In this document: piece after piece, positions 42,726 to 52,528 of the stretch
Layout of the letters: every line of letters starts with the position of its first letter
Position numbering within the stretch: position 1 is the stretch's first letter
Assembly (NCBI GenBank): GCA_964455525.1
Contig: CAYVWR010000014.1
Span: 18,818 to 82,817 of the forward strand
DNA length: 64,000 nucleotides
Direction of reading: 5' to 3'
From: JAFDZV01 sp964455525
GTDB lineage: Bacteria; Bacteroidota; Ignavibacteria; OLB7
Notes under the pieces: model-generated
What the model was told of the DNA's origin: nothing
The model's input: the letters and a program-made list of their open reading frames with translations, nothing else
Database searches by the model: none
Program-made: the position numbers and the translations under genes

Positions 42726-43769
42726 CTATTGCTCCACTCTTCGCCGGAGAAGGTAGATAAAGCTGGGCGCCCCCACCAGCGCCGTGATAGCCCCCACCGG
42801 AAGCTCGCTTGCGCTTGCATCAATCACCGGCATAAGCGAGCGCGCAAGCGTATCGCAGACCACCAGAAAGATGCCGCCGCCAATCACCGAAAGCGGGAGG
42901 AGCGCACGATGATCCGGCCCGACGATGCGCCGTATGATATGCGGCACAACCAGCCCGATAAACCCGATGGCACCGCAGAAGGCAACCGATATGCTGACGA
43001 TGAACGACCCGACCACATAAGCGACCGCCCGTGTCCTCGTGACGTTCACGCCCAGGCTCGCCGCCTCCTCGTCGCCGAGCGATAGGGCATTGAGCGGATC
43101 ACCCGTGAAGAAGCTTGCAGCAAGCAACGCTATCCAGAGCGCCACCGAGCCGTAGCCCACACTGGCCGATGCCGTGCTGAGATCGCCAAGCATCCATTGG
43201 ATCGCCGAGCGAAGCTGCGGGCCGATGAAATGCAGCAGCAGAAAGATCAGCGCAGCACAGATCGCCCCGACCATCACCCCCCCCAGCAGCATCGACTCGG
43301 AACGGACGCCATAGGTCCCCCGGCTGATGGATAACACCGCGAGAATCACAAGCCCGCCACCGAGAAACGACATCAACGGTTGCAGAAACGGGCCGGCACC
43401 GATCATAAACCCGATGATCGCACCGATGGCACAGCCATTGGAAACGCCAAGGATATAGGGCTCGGCGAGCGGATTGCGGAGCAACGACTGAAAGATCACC
43501 CCTGCGCAGGAGAGCGCTGCCCCAACGCTTGCGGCCAGCACCAGCCGTGGCAGGCGAAGCCGAAAGAGAATCGTAGAAGTCAGCGAATCGGGGTCATCGG
43601 CAAGCAATGCGGCGACAACCCGCCCCGGCGAGATAAACTCTGGGCCGATGCATAACCCCAGAACGATCGCCAGAAGCAGAAGGAGGAAGGCTCCCGAGAC
43701 GATCAGGTGCAAACGCTGCCTGGTAAGCCGCCGCCGCACGCGAGGGATGCCTACAACTCGGCTCGCCAT
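42726..43769 (-). CDS. FecCD/BtuC-type ABC transporter permease
   Basis: The 347-residue protein has about ten helices and the family blocks ILFRLRLPRLVLAASVGAAL, CAGVIFQSLLRNPLAEPYIL, GVSNGCAIGA, AFCGAIGFIGLVVPHIIR and GAITALVGAPSFIYLL. Such permeases import iron-siderophore, heme or cobalamin with an ATPase and a periplasmic binding protein. Neither partner is encoded in the window on either side, so the substrate cannot be assigned. Its ATG overlaps the obgE stop by 19 bases. Confidence 0.93.
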   Translation of the reverse strand: MASRVVGIPRVRRRLTRQRLHLIVSGAFLLLLLAIVLGLCIGPEFISPGRVVAALLADDPDSLTSTILFRLRLPRLVLAASVGAALSCAGVIFQSLLRNPLAEPYILGVSNGCAIGAIIGFMIGAGPFLQPLMSFLGGGLVILAVLSISRGTYGVRSESMLLGGVMVGAICAALIFLLLHFIGPQLRSAIQWMLGDLSTASASVGYGSVALWIALLAASFFTGDPLNALSLGDEEAASLGVNVTRTRAVAYVVGSFIVSISVAFCGAIGFIGLVVPHIIRRIVGPDHRALLPLSVIGGGIFLVVCDTLARSLMPVIDASASELPVGAITALVGAPSFIYLLRRRVEQ

Positions 43770-44746
43770 GCCTTCAGCTCCCTGCTCATCATCTGGACCA
43801 GCTCATCGATCCCCTCGCCGGAGACCGCCGAGATGATGCCCGGTTGTTTCCCCTCGATGCGAAGCGGCTCAAGTTCGGCACGGTTTTCATCGGTCATGGC
43901 ATCGGCTTTTGTGATGCAGATGATCTTCCGCTTCTGTAGCATCTCCGGGTTGAACTTGCGAAGCTCTCCCAGCAAGGTATCGTAATCCTGCTGCGGATCA
44001 TCGCTCAGCCCATCGAGCAGGAAACAGAGAACGCCGGAACGCTCCACATGGCGAAGGAACTGGTGCCCAAGCCCTCTCCCCTCGCTTGCCCCTTCGATCA
44101 GCCCCGGGATATCGGCAACCGCAAACGACTCCCCCTCGCCCACACGGACGATCCCGATATTGGGGATCAGGGTGGTAAAGGGGTAATCGGCGATCTTTGG
44201 GCGTGCGGCGCTTATACGTGAGATAAGGGTCGATTTACCAGCGTTCGGAAATCCGACAAGCCCCACATCGGCAAGCAGTTTCAGCTCCAGGATCACCTTG
44301 CGCTCCTCGCCCGGCCGCCCTTTTTCCGCATACCGAGGCGTCTGGTTGGTGGAGGTGGCAAAATGCTGATTGCCCCGCCCTCCATCGCCGTGGCGCACCA
44401 CCACAAGCCTCTGCTCATCGTGCGCCAGATCGGCGATCAGCACCTTGGTGTCGGCATCGAACACAAGGGTGCCCACCGGCACCCTGACCTCTATCGAGCG
44501 TCCGTTACGCCCGGTCTTGCGCGATCCGCCGCCATTCTGGCCGTTCTCGGCGGCATACTCGCGCTGATAACGAAAATCCATCAGCGTCGATATCTGGGAG
44601 CTGGCAACGAAGATGACATCGCCGCCATCGCCGCCATCGCCGCCGTTCGGCCCCCCCTTGGGAACAAACTTCTCACGGCGGAAGCTGACAACCCCGTTGC
44701 CCCCTTTTCCGGCTCGCACGGTAATCTCTGCGGTATCTATAAACAC
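43751..44746 (-). CDS. obgE: GTPase ObgE/CgtA
   Basis: Obg is an essential ribosome-assembly and stress GTPase. The 331-residue protein has the glycine-rich Obg fold (1-158; AGKGGNGVVSFRREKFVPKG, GGDGGDGGDV, HGDGGRGNQHFAT). The GTPase domain follows with G1 GFPNAGKST (165-173), DYPFTTLIPNIG, G3 DIPGLIEGA and a TKAD G4 motif. The variable C-terminal OCT domain is absent, as in many Bacteroidota members. The permease gene starts within its last codons. Confidence 0.97.
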   Translation of the reverse strand: MFIDTAEITVRAGKGGNGVVSFRREKFVPKGGPNGGDGGDGGDVIFVASSQISTLMDFRYQREYAAENGQNGGGSRKTGRNGRSIEVRVPVGTLVFDADTKVLIADLAHDEQRLVVVRHGDGGRGNQHFATSTNQTPRYAEKGRPGEERKVILELKLLADVGLVGFPNAGKSTLISRISAARPKIADYPFTTLIPNIGIVRVGEGESFAVADIPGLIEGASEGRGLGHQFLRHVERSGVLCFLLDGLSDDPQQDYDTLLGELRKFNPEMLQKRKIICITKADAMTDENRAELEPLRIEGKQPGIISAVSGEGIDELVQMMSRELKAWRAEL

Positions 44747-44851
44747 GGTATCTCGTTGCTATATGCCCGGAATAACGAAGGGCTTGACCCGCAAGCCCCC
44801 GCTGATAGTTACAAAACCATGATACGGGCCGTTTCCAGCCGCTGCCAAACA

Positions 44852-46780
44852 CTACGGGAGATAACGCCCGTAGACGCTATCGGTGAACCGAATGGCGGTT
44901 CGCGAGTAGGGATCGACGTTATAACGTATGAACAGCTCGTCGAGCACCTGCGAGGCAAGCTTCCAGTTCTGTGCGCTGTTGAGCCGATCGAGCGCCGCCT
45001 CGTAATCGGTGCGATTTTTCACGAAGATCTTTTTCACCACCTTGCGTTCCAACGACGGATCGATGAAACGACGCACATCGGACATCGGCCGGGCAGGCGA
45101 AGCACCCTGCTGTTCCGGCATAGCCGAGCCAGGCACGGCATCTGCTGGCGCTGCACCTGCTGGTACTGCACCTGCTTGTGCTGCATCTGGCGGGTTCTTC
45201 CCCGGAACCTGACCGGCTGGTGCGGAAACTACCGGCGCCATCCCCGTTGCCATGAACCTTCCCGGTACAGGCTCCTGCGGGGCAGCCTCGCGTGGAGCTG
45301 GCTTGGCCGACGGTGCCACGGGGGCACTGCTCTGCCTCGGTTCCGCCGGAACGGTGCCAGCATGGGCAGACTCGGCCCCGGATGCATCCGAATGGTTCCG
45401 ATGAACCCCATTAAAGGCCCTCGCCGGCTCCTGAGATGCAGTCCGGCCTATCTCATCATCATCGTCGTCGTCATCGAACGGGTCGAGAGTCCCCTGCCCG
45501 GCTTGCTCCTGCCGATCGCCTCCGCCGAATACCTGCTCCTGGCTCCCGGCACCCAGAGGATTGGCTGACGGGATCGGGGCAAGCAGCTCTCCGACAAGCT
45601 CGTCGTCATCCTCATCATCCTCCTGGATACCATAGATCCGTTCCGGCTGTTCCGCATAAAACGCACCGGCCCGTGCCTCCCCAGCATCCAAGCGCCCGCT
45701 CGCCGCCTGATCGACGGGTGCCCGAGGCTCATCCGAGGGAAGATCATCATCATCGAAATTCCCGATCATCCACGCCGGCTCCGCCGGATCTGGCAGAGGA
45801 GAGGGCGGCTGCGACGGCGGGGCGCTCTCCCCAGCAGGCACGTCCGCAGCAGATAGGCCCTCCCACGATGGGTCATCCCACGATTGCTCATCCTCCTGCT
45901 GATCGAGCGGTGCGGCACCCTTGTGCCCCGATTGCAGGTGCTGGCGCACCACATCATCAAGCTCGTCGTTCTGATAGACGCTCGAAAAATCGGCCTCCGG
46001 CCCTTCCTCGGCGGTCGAGAGAAGCTCGTCGAGAAGCGATACAAAGTCATCGCGTCCCACATCGCCGCCTCCCCTATCGCGGTATCCTTCCAACTGATCG
46101 ACAAGCTTCTTGATATTCTTATCATCGAAGAAGATCACCAGCGCATCCACCGGGAGCTTCTGCTCCGGGCCTTCGCCGATAAACTCGAACAGCGGAGTCA
46201 TCATCTCCAGAAGATCTTCGACCGTGCAATTGAGAAGGATTTGATCGTCGGTACGACGGATCACACGCTCAAACTCGGTTGCCGAGATAGCATCGAAGGT
46301 CGGGCGTTCGGCACGCTTCCGTTCCACCCACTCGATAAAGACCGTACGGAAATATTCGTAGTCGATAAACGCGCCGAACCGAAGCATCACCTCGTTCAGC
46401 GGCTTTACCGGCTGCCCACGGAAGATGTACCACTTCAGGGTGGTCTGAGGGCGGCAGAGATAATTATAGATCAGCTTCACCGCGCTATCGAGCACGGATA
46501 CAAACTCCTCCCGCTCGAACCGAGCATGGCGGAATTGCACCTGTTCAAGGTAGTTCAGAAGCGAGGAAAGCTCGGGGTTCTCATAATCGAATCGCTTGTT
46601 CGCAGCGCGCGCCAAGTGATCGTTATAAAGCCACCAATGAACCTCGGTCTCGAAAAACGGCTTGATAGATGCGGGAATGCGGGGATCCTGAAGGATATCG
46701 ACCAGCGGGATGAGCGATCGCTCCTGAAGTGTCTCCGCAGTTATCTTCTGGATCGTCTGTGCGATAACTCGTTCGAACAT
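44852..46780 (-). CDS. large protein of unknown function with disordered acidic/proline-rich middle
   Basis: The 642-residue cytoplasmic-looking protein has three parts. Residues 1-280 are helical and globular (VHWWLYNDHLARAANKRFDYE; VEDLLEMMTPLFEFIGEGPE). Residues about 290-560 are low complexity: an Asp run DPFDDDDDDDEIG, many Pro/Ala/Gly and a (V/A)PAGAAPADAVPGS tract. The last 75 residues (RRFIDPSLERKVVKKIF, YEAALDRLNSAQNWKLASQV, RYNVDPYSRTAIRFTD) look well ordered. I recall a similar C-terminus in Chlorobi/Ignavibacteria proteins of unknown function. No signal peptide, helix or enzyme motif is visible. A scaffold role is only a guess. Confidence 0.8.
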   Translation of the reverse strand: MFERVIAQTIQKITAETLQERSLIPLVDILQDPRIPASIKPFFETEVHWWLYNDHLARAANKRFDYENPELSSLLNYLEQVQFRHARFEREEFVSVLDSAVKLIYNYLCRPQTTLKWYIFRGQPVKPLNEVMLRFGAFIDYEYFRTVFIEWVERKRAERPTFDAISATEFERVIRRTDDQILLNCTVEDLLEMMTPLFEFIGEGPEQKLPVDALVIFFDDKNIKKLVDQLEGYRDRGGGDVGRDDFVSLLDELLSTAEEGPEADFSSVYQNDELDDVVRQHLQSGHKGAAPLDQQEDEQSWDDPSWEGLSAADVPAGESAPPSQPPSPLPDPAEPAWMIGNFDDDDLPSDEPRAPVDQAASGRLDAGEARAGAFYAEQPERIYGIQEDDEDDDELVGELLAPIPSANPLGAGSQEQVFGGGDRQEQAGQGTLDPFDDDDDDDEIGRTASQEPARAFNGVHRNHSDASGAESAHAGTVPAEPRQSSAPVAPSAKPAPREAAPQEPVPGRFMATGMAPVVSAPAGQVPGKNPPDAAQAGAVPAGAAPADAVPGSAMPEQQGASPARPMSDVRRFIDPSLERKVVKKIFVKNRTDYEAALDRLNSAQNWKLASQVLDELFIRYNVDPYSRTAIRFTDSVYGRYLP

Positions 46781-46980
46781 GCCCCGAAACTACGACTTTT
46801 CGGCGAGATCCGCCGACCTCGGCGACGATCTCCTGTTGATTTCATCACGGTTTCGATGCAACCATCGCTCCTGCATGTCCCCTTGTTCCATGCCTGCGAC
46901 CGCCGTAAGTTCCACCCTTATCTATGCGTTCGTTCTATCCAGCATTTCGTTCGCCGCATCCCTCTGCAATCGGCATCCGC

Positions 46981-48501
46981 ATGCGATACGGGCTCCGGTT
47001 GCTGACAGCGCTTGTACTGAGCGCACAGGCAGTGGTATGGGCACAGCAGGCCGAGAGCCTGCCAGGCCCTCCATCAGCACAACGCAACGGCTCACGCCAT
47101 GTGCTCTCAACGCTTCAACGGGATATCGATGCGATCCTGGCCGATAGAAATTTTGCCGATGCATCCTGGGGCATCTCGGTTGTCTCCTGCGACAACGGCG
47201 AGGTGCTCTACTCCCACAATGAGAAGCGCAATCGGCAGGTGGCATCGAATATCAAACTGCTGACGACGGCGACGGCCCTGCGCCGCCTGGGAAGCGAGTT
47301 CCAGTATACCACAGAGCTTTATATGGGAGGCTCGGTGGCCCCCAATGGCGAGCTGAGCGGCAACCTGGTGGTTCGCTGCTCCGGCGACCCCTCCCTCTCC
47401 CCCATCTTCGGCGTCGATCCCCGCGAGATCATACGGGGGTGGGGACGAAAGCTCGACTCGCTCGGGATTCGCTCGGTGCAGAATGTGCTGGTGGATGCAT
47501 CCAATTTCGATGATATTCCCTATGCGCCGGGGTGGGCCTGGGACGACGAACCATTCGGCTTCAATGCCCAGATAAGCGCTGCCGCCATCTACGATAACAG
47601 CGTGGAGATCACCGTAACGCCCGGCAAAACTCCTGGCGCACCGGTTTCAATCGACATCTCCCCCTCCACTGCCTATGTCACACTGAAGGTAACGGCGATC
47701 ACCTCGCGAGGGGACTCCGCCTCCACGATCGATATCAGCCGGGAACGCGGAAGCGGCATGATCGTGGTCGATGGCAACATTGCCTCCGGCTCCGATCCGT
47801 ATGTGGAACATATCAGCGTGGAGAACCCTGCGCTTTTTTTTGCCACATTGGTAAAGGAAGAGCTGAGCCGGTTTGGCATCGTCGTGCATGGTGCCCCCTA
47901 TAATGCAGCGGAATACCCTGCGCCGTTCACATATGCGGCTCTCCGCAAGATCGACGCTTATCGCTCGTTGCTGCTGCGTGATATCGTGGCAACAACAAAC
48001 AAGCTTAGCCTGAACCTGGCCGCGGAGATGCTGGTGAAGAAGCTGGGGCGCGAGTATCTGGGGATCGGCTCGACCGAAGCAGGAGTGGAGGTGATACAAC
48101 GGATGCTTGCGGAAACCGGCATCGACAGCGAACATATCCGGCTGTACGATGGCTCCGGGCTTTCGCGCCAGGATATGATCGCCCCGGCGGATATGACATC
48201 GCTGCTGCGCTGGGCCTATCGCTCGCCGATCGCCACGGATTTCATGAGATCGCTTGCAACGGCTGGGGTGGATGGGACGCTCGCCAACAGGCTTCGGGGA
48301 ACGCTCGCCGAACGGAATGTGATCGGCAAAACAGGGTATCTGAGCGGCATACGCGCCCTGAGCGGCTATGCACGCACACGCGATGGCGAGCTGTTGGCAT
48401 TTTCCATTATCATCAACAATTACTCGGTGCCAACCAGCATCGTCAACACCGCACAGGATCTTATCCTTATGCGCCTTGCGAGCTTCTCTCGTAAAAGCTG
48501 A
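46981..48501 (+). CDS. dacB: D-alanyl-D-alanine carboxypeptidase/endopeptidase (PBP4, peptidase S13)
   Basis: This periplasmic low-molecular-weight penicillin-binding protein trims or cuts peptidoglycan cross-links. The 506-residue product has a signal peptide (LLTALVLSAQAVVWAQ), the acylation motif SNIK (Ser89-Lys92) in QVASNIKLLTTATAL, GNLVVRCSGDPSLS, a YDGSGLSRQDM motif matching the SxN region of S13 enzymes, and VIGKTGYLSG with the KTG box. The long insertion between SxxK and SxN is typical of PBP4. An in-frame ATG at 46924 is possible but gives an odd N-terminus. Confidence 0.93.
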   Translation: MRYGLRLLTALVLSAQAVVWAQQAESLPGPPSAQRNGSRHVLSTLQRDIDAILADRNFADASWGISVVSCDNGEVLYSHNEKRNRQVASNIKLLTTATALRRLGSEFQYTTELYMGGSVAPNGELSGNLVVRCSGDPSLSPIFGVDPREIIRGWGRKLDSLGIRSVQNVLVDASNFDDIPYAPGWAWDDEPFGFNAQISAAAIYDNSVEITVTPGKTPGAPVSIDISPSTAYVTLKVTAITSRGDSASTIDISRERGSGMIVVDGNIASGSDPYVEHISVENPALFFATLVKEELSRFGIVVHGAPYNAAEYPAPFTYAALRKIDAYRSLLLRDIVATTNKLSLNLAAEMLVKKLGREYLGIGSTEAGVEVIQRMLAETGIDSEHIRLYDGSGLSRQDMIAPADMTSLLRWAYRSPIATDFMRSLATAGVDGTLANRLRGTLAERNVIGKTGYLSGIRALSGYARTRDGELLAFSIIINNYSVPTSIVNTAQDLILMRLASFSRKS

Positions 48502-48716
48502 CACCAAGTCCGCCCCACAATCGTCCCGATCGGGACCTTCAGACAAAGAGCGCCGCATCGCTGGCTTCACCGCATGGGACGGCAAACCATCGCGCCGGAA
48601 CACCCGCCGGGATGTATCCGTGCCCATACAGCGGCCTACCCCCACATAGATGACCGGGCAGTGCCATGCTGCCCTTGATGTAGACTCTCACTTGTACCAT
48701 CTATAGAAGTATTGTT

Positions 48717-51700
48717 ATGCGACTACCTACAGTACGTACATCGTTGCTGATCCTCACGCTCCTGCTCCTTCCGGCATTGCTGGAGGCGCAGCAAATGACA
48801 TATGAGACCACCCAGCGTACGATGAAACCGAAAAAGCGCGAGCTGTATTTCTATGGCATGCGCGCCTATCCCTTCGGCAAAATCCCGCAGAACGCCCGGC
48901 TGGATGCCATGTATTACACCGAAACGAAGATGAAGCCGTTCGGGCACGGCTCCAGAGAGATGCTCCAGGCCAAACAGTGGCGTGCCATCGGACCATACGA
49001 TGTAGGCGGCCGCGTCCGTTCCGTTGTCGCACATCCCAGCGATGGCCACACCTTGTGGATCGGTGCGGCCGATGGCGGCATCTGGAAATCGTCGGATCGT
49101 GGCGCAACATGGGCCGCGATCATGGATGGTGAGAATGCGATCTCGATGGGAGCGCTTGCGGTAGACCCCAGGAACCCCGATGTGCTCTATGCGGGCACCG
49201 GTGAGATGAGCTCGAACATCGACTCGTATACGGGCGCAGGGGTTATGAAGACGACCAATGGTGGGGCTACCTGGCGCCCGATAGGGCTTACCAATGTGGG
49301 GGCGTTCTCCCGCGTGGTGGTCCACCCAGCCAACAGCAATCTGATATTTGCAGGGGCAACCAAGAACAACGGCGGATTCTATCGCTCCCAGGATGGAGGC
49401 ATAACCTGGTCACGCACGTTCGAGGATGCCGTCTCCGATATCACCGTCCACCCGCAGGACCAGAACCAGCTCTGGATCGGCACCATGTCCAAGGGGGTTT
49501 ATCGCTCCCAGGATGGAGGGCGCACCTTTACCCCGGCCAACACCAACCTTGGTGTGGCCGGCAGCGATTTCGCCCGCATCTCGGTGCAATGCGCCCCATC
49601 CAATCCCAGCATCATCTATGCGCTCCTGTATCAGACACAGGGGAGCGGCGACAACATAAGCCATCACTCACGGATCTTCAAGTCCACCAATGGTGGCGAT
49701 CAGTGGGAGATGATCTTCAATAACAACCCCTCCAACTTTCTGAACAGCGTCAACCCGCAGGGGTGGTATAATAATGTCATCGCCGTCAGCCCCAGCGATC
49801 CGAACGTGGTGGTTGCAGGGGGCATCGATATCGTGCGTACCACCAACGGCGGCAGCTCCTGGCAGTTAATCGACACCTACGCCCGTAACTATGATCCGCA
49901 CCCGGACCAGCATGCCATCGCCTTCGATCCCACCGATACACGACGGATCTACCTGGGAAACGACGGCGGCATGTATAGAAGCGAGAACACGGGGGCAGAC
50001 TACCAGAGGATATCGAAGGGGCTGGCGATCACGCAGTTTTATGCCATGGGAGTCGATCAGAAACATCCGAACAAGACCTATGGTGGCACACAGGACAACG
50101 GCACCGTCACCAATCTCTCCTCCACGTTCGGCGATATCCTGGGGGGGGATGGCTTTTTTGTCGTGGTGGACCCGGAGAACTCCGATATAGTCTTTGCAGA
50201 GAATCCGAACGGCGACATGTGGCGGATCAATCTGAGCAACGGCAACCGTATCCGCATTATGAGAGGGATCGAGGGGAACGACATCGCCGCGTGGTCGGCG
50301 CCGCTGGTGGCCGATAAAACACGGCCGGGGGTGCTCTGGCATGGACGCCGCAGCGTCTATGCGACCTTCGATCGTGGCACCAACTGGTTGAAGACCGATG
50401 CGCGATTTACTGGCCTTGCCTCGGCAATCGGCGTCTCCCCGGTCAATAACCAGATCGTCTATGCAGGCTCCGATCGTGGGGAACTGCTTGTGACAAGCAA
50501 CGAGGGGTTTTCCTGGACCGACCGATCCACAGCGCAAGGCTCACCAAACCGCGCCATCACCGATCTTATTCCTTCGGCCACCGACCAGAACACGGTCTAT
50601 ATGTCGGTGTCGGGATTTTTTACCGGCCATGTCTTTAAATCAACCAACCGTGGCGAATCGTGGACCGATATCAGCAATGGGCTTCCCGATATTCCGGTAA
50701 ACGCGCTGGCACTGCACCCGGACGATGAGAACATCATCTATGCAGGCACCGATATCGGCATGTTTATCACCATCGACGGCGGCAGAAGCTGGGCCGCGTA
50801 CAGCGATGGCCTTCCACGGGCAGCCGTGGCCGATCTGGAGGTGCATCGTTCGAGCAACACCCTGCGGCTTGCCTCGCATGGACGCTCGATGTGGGAGATC
50901 GAACTGGAGAAGCCGACGCTTCCGGTGGCGATCGTCTCACCGGTCGGCGGCGAAATCTGGATGGGAGGCACATCGCAGCTTGTCTCGTGGAACGGGTTTG
51001 CCGATGGGACGCCGCTGAAGCTGGAGTATTCGCTGGACGATGGGGAGCACTGGGGCACACTGGCCACCAACGTTGGCGGCACGGCCTTCCGCTGGAACAT
51101 CTTCGACACCTCCGTGATAGCCGCACGCGTACGGGTGAGCAATATGAATGATCCTGCACAGACCGCCACCAGCCGCAGTTTCACTATCATCAAATTCACG
51201 CTGGGCGGTGTGCTTGCAGCCGGACAGGTGCCAATCGTTGCCTACGGACTCGCCTTCGATGGAGAATATCTCTGGGCGACCGATTTCTCCAGCAAACGGC
51301 TTATGAAGCTCGACCGCGACAAGCTGAGCATCTCCGGCGTTGTGAACATGAACCTGACAGCCGGCGACAGCCTCTTTACCGATCTGGCCTATCATCCGGG
51401 GAAGGAACACTTTTTCATCCATAAGCTCTCCAATACGGTGGATAGTGATCCGGGGGGATTCATCTACGAAGTGGACAAAAACGGCCAGCAGATCGGCCGC
51501 TGGCAGTCCCCCTGCCAGTATCCAACCGGCGTCGTCTATATGGAGGCAGCCAACGGCAAACCGGAACAGCTTATCGTCACCGATCGCAACGGCACCCAGA
51601 ACATCTACGCCCTGAGCGTGAGCGACCCCAGCATCCGTCTGGAAACCATGGTGCGTGCCCGCCGGGTGCTCTACGGCCCACGCAGCGCCACAAACGCTCC

Positions 51701-52256
51701 GGGGGAACGAACGATCTACCAGGTTATCACCGATTTCACCGGCTCGGTGCTCCAGGACGCAACCGCCGAGAAGTTCAATGCCGACAACCAGAACCTGATC
51801 TGCTCCTTCTCGCTCAATTCGCCGTTCACCTCCGGACTTATCAATGCACGCGGCATCGAGCTGGACCCCCGCGACAGCAATCTGTGGGTAAGCGATTACG
51901 AGGGGAACATCTATAAGGTTATCAGTTGCGACGGCTCATCGAAGGCGCCGCCCATCCCCACGACGGGAGTACCGCTCAACACGATCCCAGCAGGCATGAG
52001 CCTTGCCCAGAACCTCCCGAACCCCTTTACCGCATCCACGCGGATAGGCTTCACACTCCCGTCTGCCACCTCGGCACGGCTGATTCTGTACGATATGAAC
52101 GGACGAGAGGTGGCAACGCTGGCGGATGGACGATATGAAGCGGGGGAACACGTAGTAGATGTCAATCCGGCTGGCCTCGCCTCGGGCGTATACCGGTATT
52201 CGCTGAGCATTGACGGGGGGGCCACACTGACCCGTACGATGGTGTTTATCCGCTAA
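48717..52256 (+). CDS. secreted BNR/VPS10-like repeat protein with T9SS sorting domain
   Basis: The 1179-residue protein has a signal peptide (SLLILTLLLLPALLEAQQ). A long run of BNR/sortilin-type propeller blades follows (about 80-740), each with SxDGGxTW: KSSDRGATW, KTTNGGATW, RSQDGGITW, RSQDGGRTF, RTTNGGSSW, KSTNRGESW, ITIDGGRSW. HPSDGHTLWIGAADGG and YAGTGEMSS fit the same family. A YSLDDGEHWG segment and a second, shorter propeller-like region come next. The last 80 residues (LAQNLPNPFTASTRIGFTLP ... GVYRYSL) are a T9SS type A sorting domain. It is presumably exported and surface-bound; substrate or enzymatic activity is unknown. No ribosome site is seen before the ATG. Confidence 0.92.
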   Translation: MRLPTVRTSLLILTLLLLPALLEAQQMTYETTQRTMKPKKRELYFYGMRAYPFGKIPQNARLDAMYYTETKMKPFGHGSREMLQAKQWRAIGPYDVGGRVRSVVAHPSDGHTLWIGAADGGIWKSSDRGATWAAIMDGENAISMGALAVDPRNPDVLYAGTGEMSSNIDSYTGAGVMKTTNGGATWRPIGLTNVGAFSRVVVHPANSNLIFAGATKNNGGFYRSQDGGITWSRTFEDAVSDITVHPQDQNQLWIGTMSKGVYRSQDGGRTFTPANTNLGVAGSDFARISVQCAPSNPSIIYALLYQTQGSGDNISHHSRIFKSTNGGDQWEMIFNNNPSNFLNSVNPQGWYNNVIAVSPSDPNVVVAGGIDIVRTTNGGSSWQLIDTYARNYDPHPDQHAIAFDPTDTRRIYLGNDGGMYRSENTGADYQRISKGLAITQFYAMGVDQKHPNKTYGGTQDNGTVTNLSSTFGDILGGDGFFVVVDPENSDIVFAENPNGDMWRINLSNGNRIRIMRGIEGNDIAAWSAPLVADKTRPGVLWHGRRSVYATFDRGTNWLKTDARFTGLASAIGVSPVNNQIVYAGSDRGELLVTSNEGFSWTDRSTAQGSPNRAITDLIPSATDQNTVYMSVSGFFTGHVFKSTNRGESWTDISNGLPDIPVNALALHPDDENIIYAGTDIGMFITIDGGRSWAAYSDGLPRAAVADLEVHRSSNTLRLASHGRSMWEIELEKPTLPVAIVSPVGGEIWMGGTSQLVSWNGFADGTPLKLEYSLDDGEHWGTLATNVGGTAFRWNIFDTSVIAARVRVSNMNDPAQTATSRSFTIIKFTLGGVLAAGQVPIVAYGLAFDGEYLWATDFSSKRLMKLDRDKLSISGVVNMNLTAGDSLFTDLAYHPGKEHFFIHKLSNTVDSDPGGFIYEVDKNGQQIGRWQSPCQYPTGVVYMEAANGKPEQLIVTDRNGTQNIYALSVSDPSIRLETMVRARRVLYGPRSATNAPGERTIYQVITDFTGSVLQDATAEKFNADNQNLICSFSLNSPFTSGLINARGIELDPRDSNLWVSDYEGNIYKVISCDGSSKAPPIPTTGVPLNTIPAGMSLAQNLPNPFTASTRIGFTLPSATSARLILYDMNGREVATLADGRYEAGEHVVDVNPAGLASGVYRYSLSIDGGATLTRTMVFIR

Positions 52257-52286
52257 CGGAGCTACATATACGGCACCCGTAACAGA

Positions 52287-52323
52287 AACGCCGATGGGCC
52301 TATGATGCCCACCGGCGTTTTTT
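52287..52323 (+). terminator. intrinsic terminator of the BNR/T9SS gene
   Basis: AACGCCGATGGGC and GCCCACCGGCGTT form a 12-pair stem with one mismatch, followed by TTTTTT (52318-52323). It lies 31 bases after the stop. Confidence 0.88.
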
Positions 52324-52426
52324 GTACGGATGGTACAGTATCACAGCCGCTCCCCTACCGCTTCCCGGACTCTGCCGAGATGGTGATCTTGAGCAGAATC
52401 GCTCTGAGTACAAAGGTGCGGGGAAC

Positions 52427-52459
52427 AAAAAAAGCCGCCCGGCATCGCACGGACGGCTT
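52427..52459 (-). terminator. intrinsic terminator of dnaA
   Basis: On the minus strand AAGCCG/CGGCTT with an inner CCG/CGG pairing is followed by seven T residues. It lies about 70 bases after the dnaA stop. Confidence 0.82.
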
Positions 52460-52528
52460 ATTCATCATACCAGAGCCGATCATCTCCGGCTCACGGTTGC
52501 CATAGCAGCATGCGATGGCCCCTCATCT

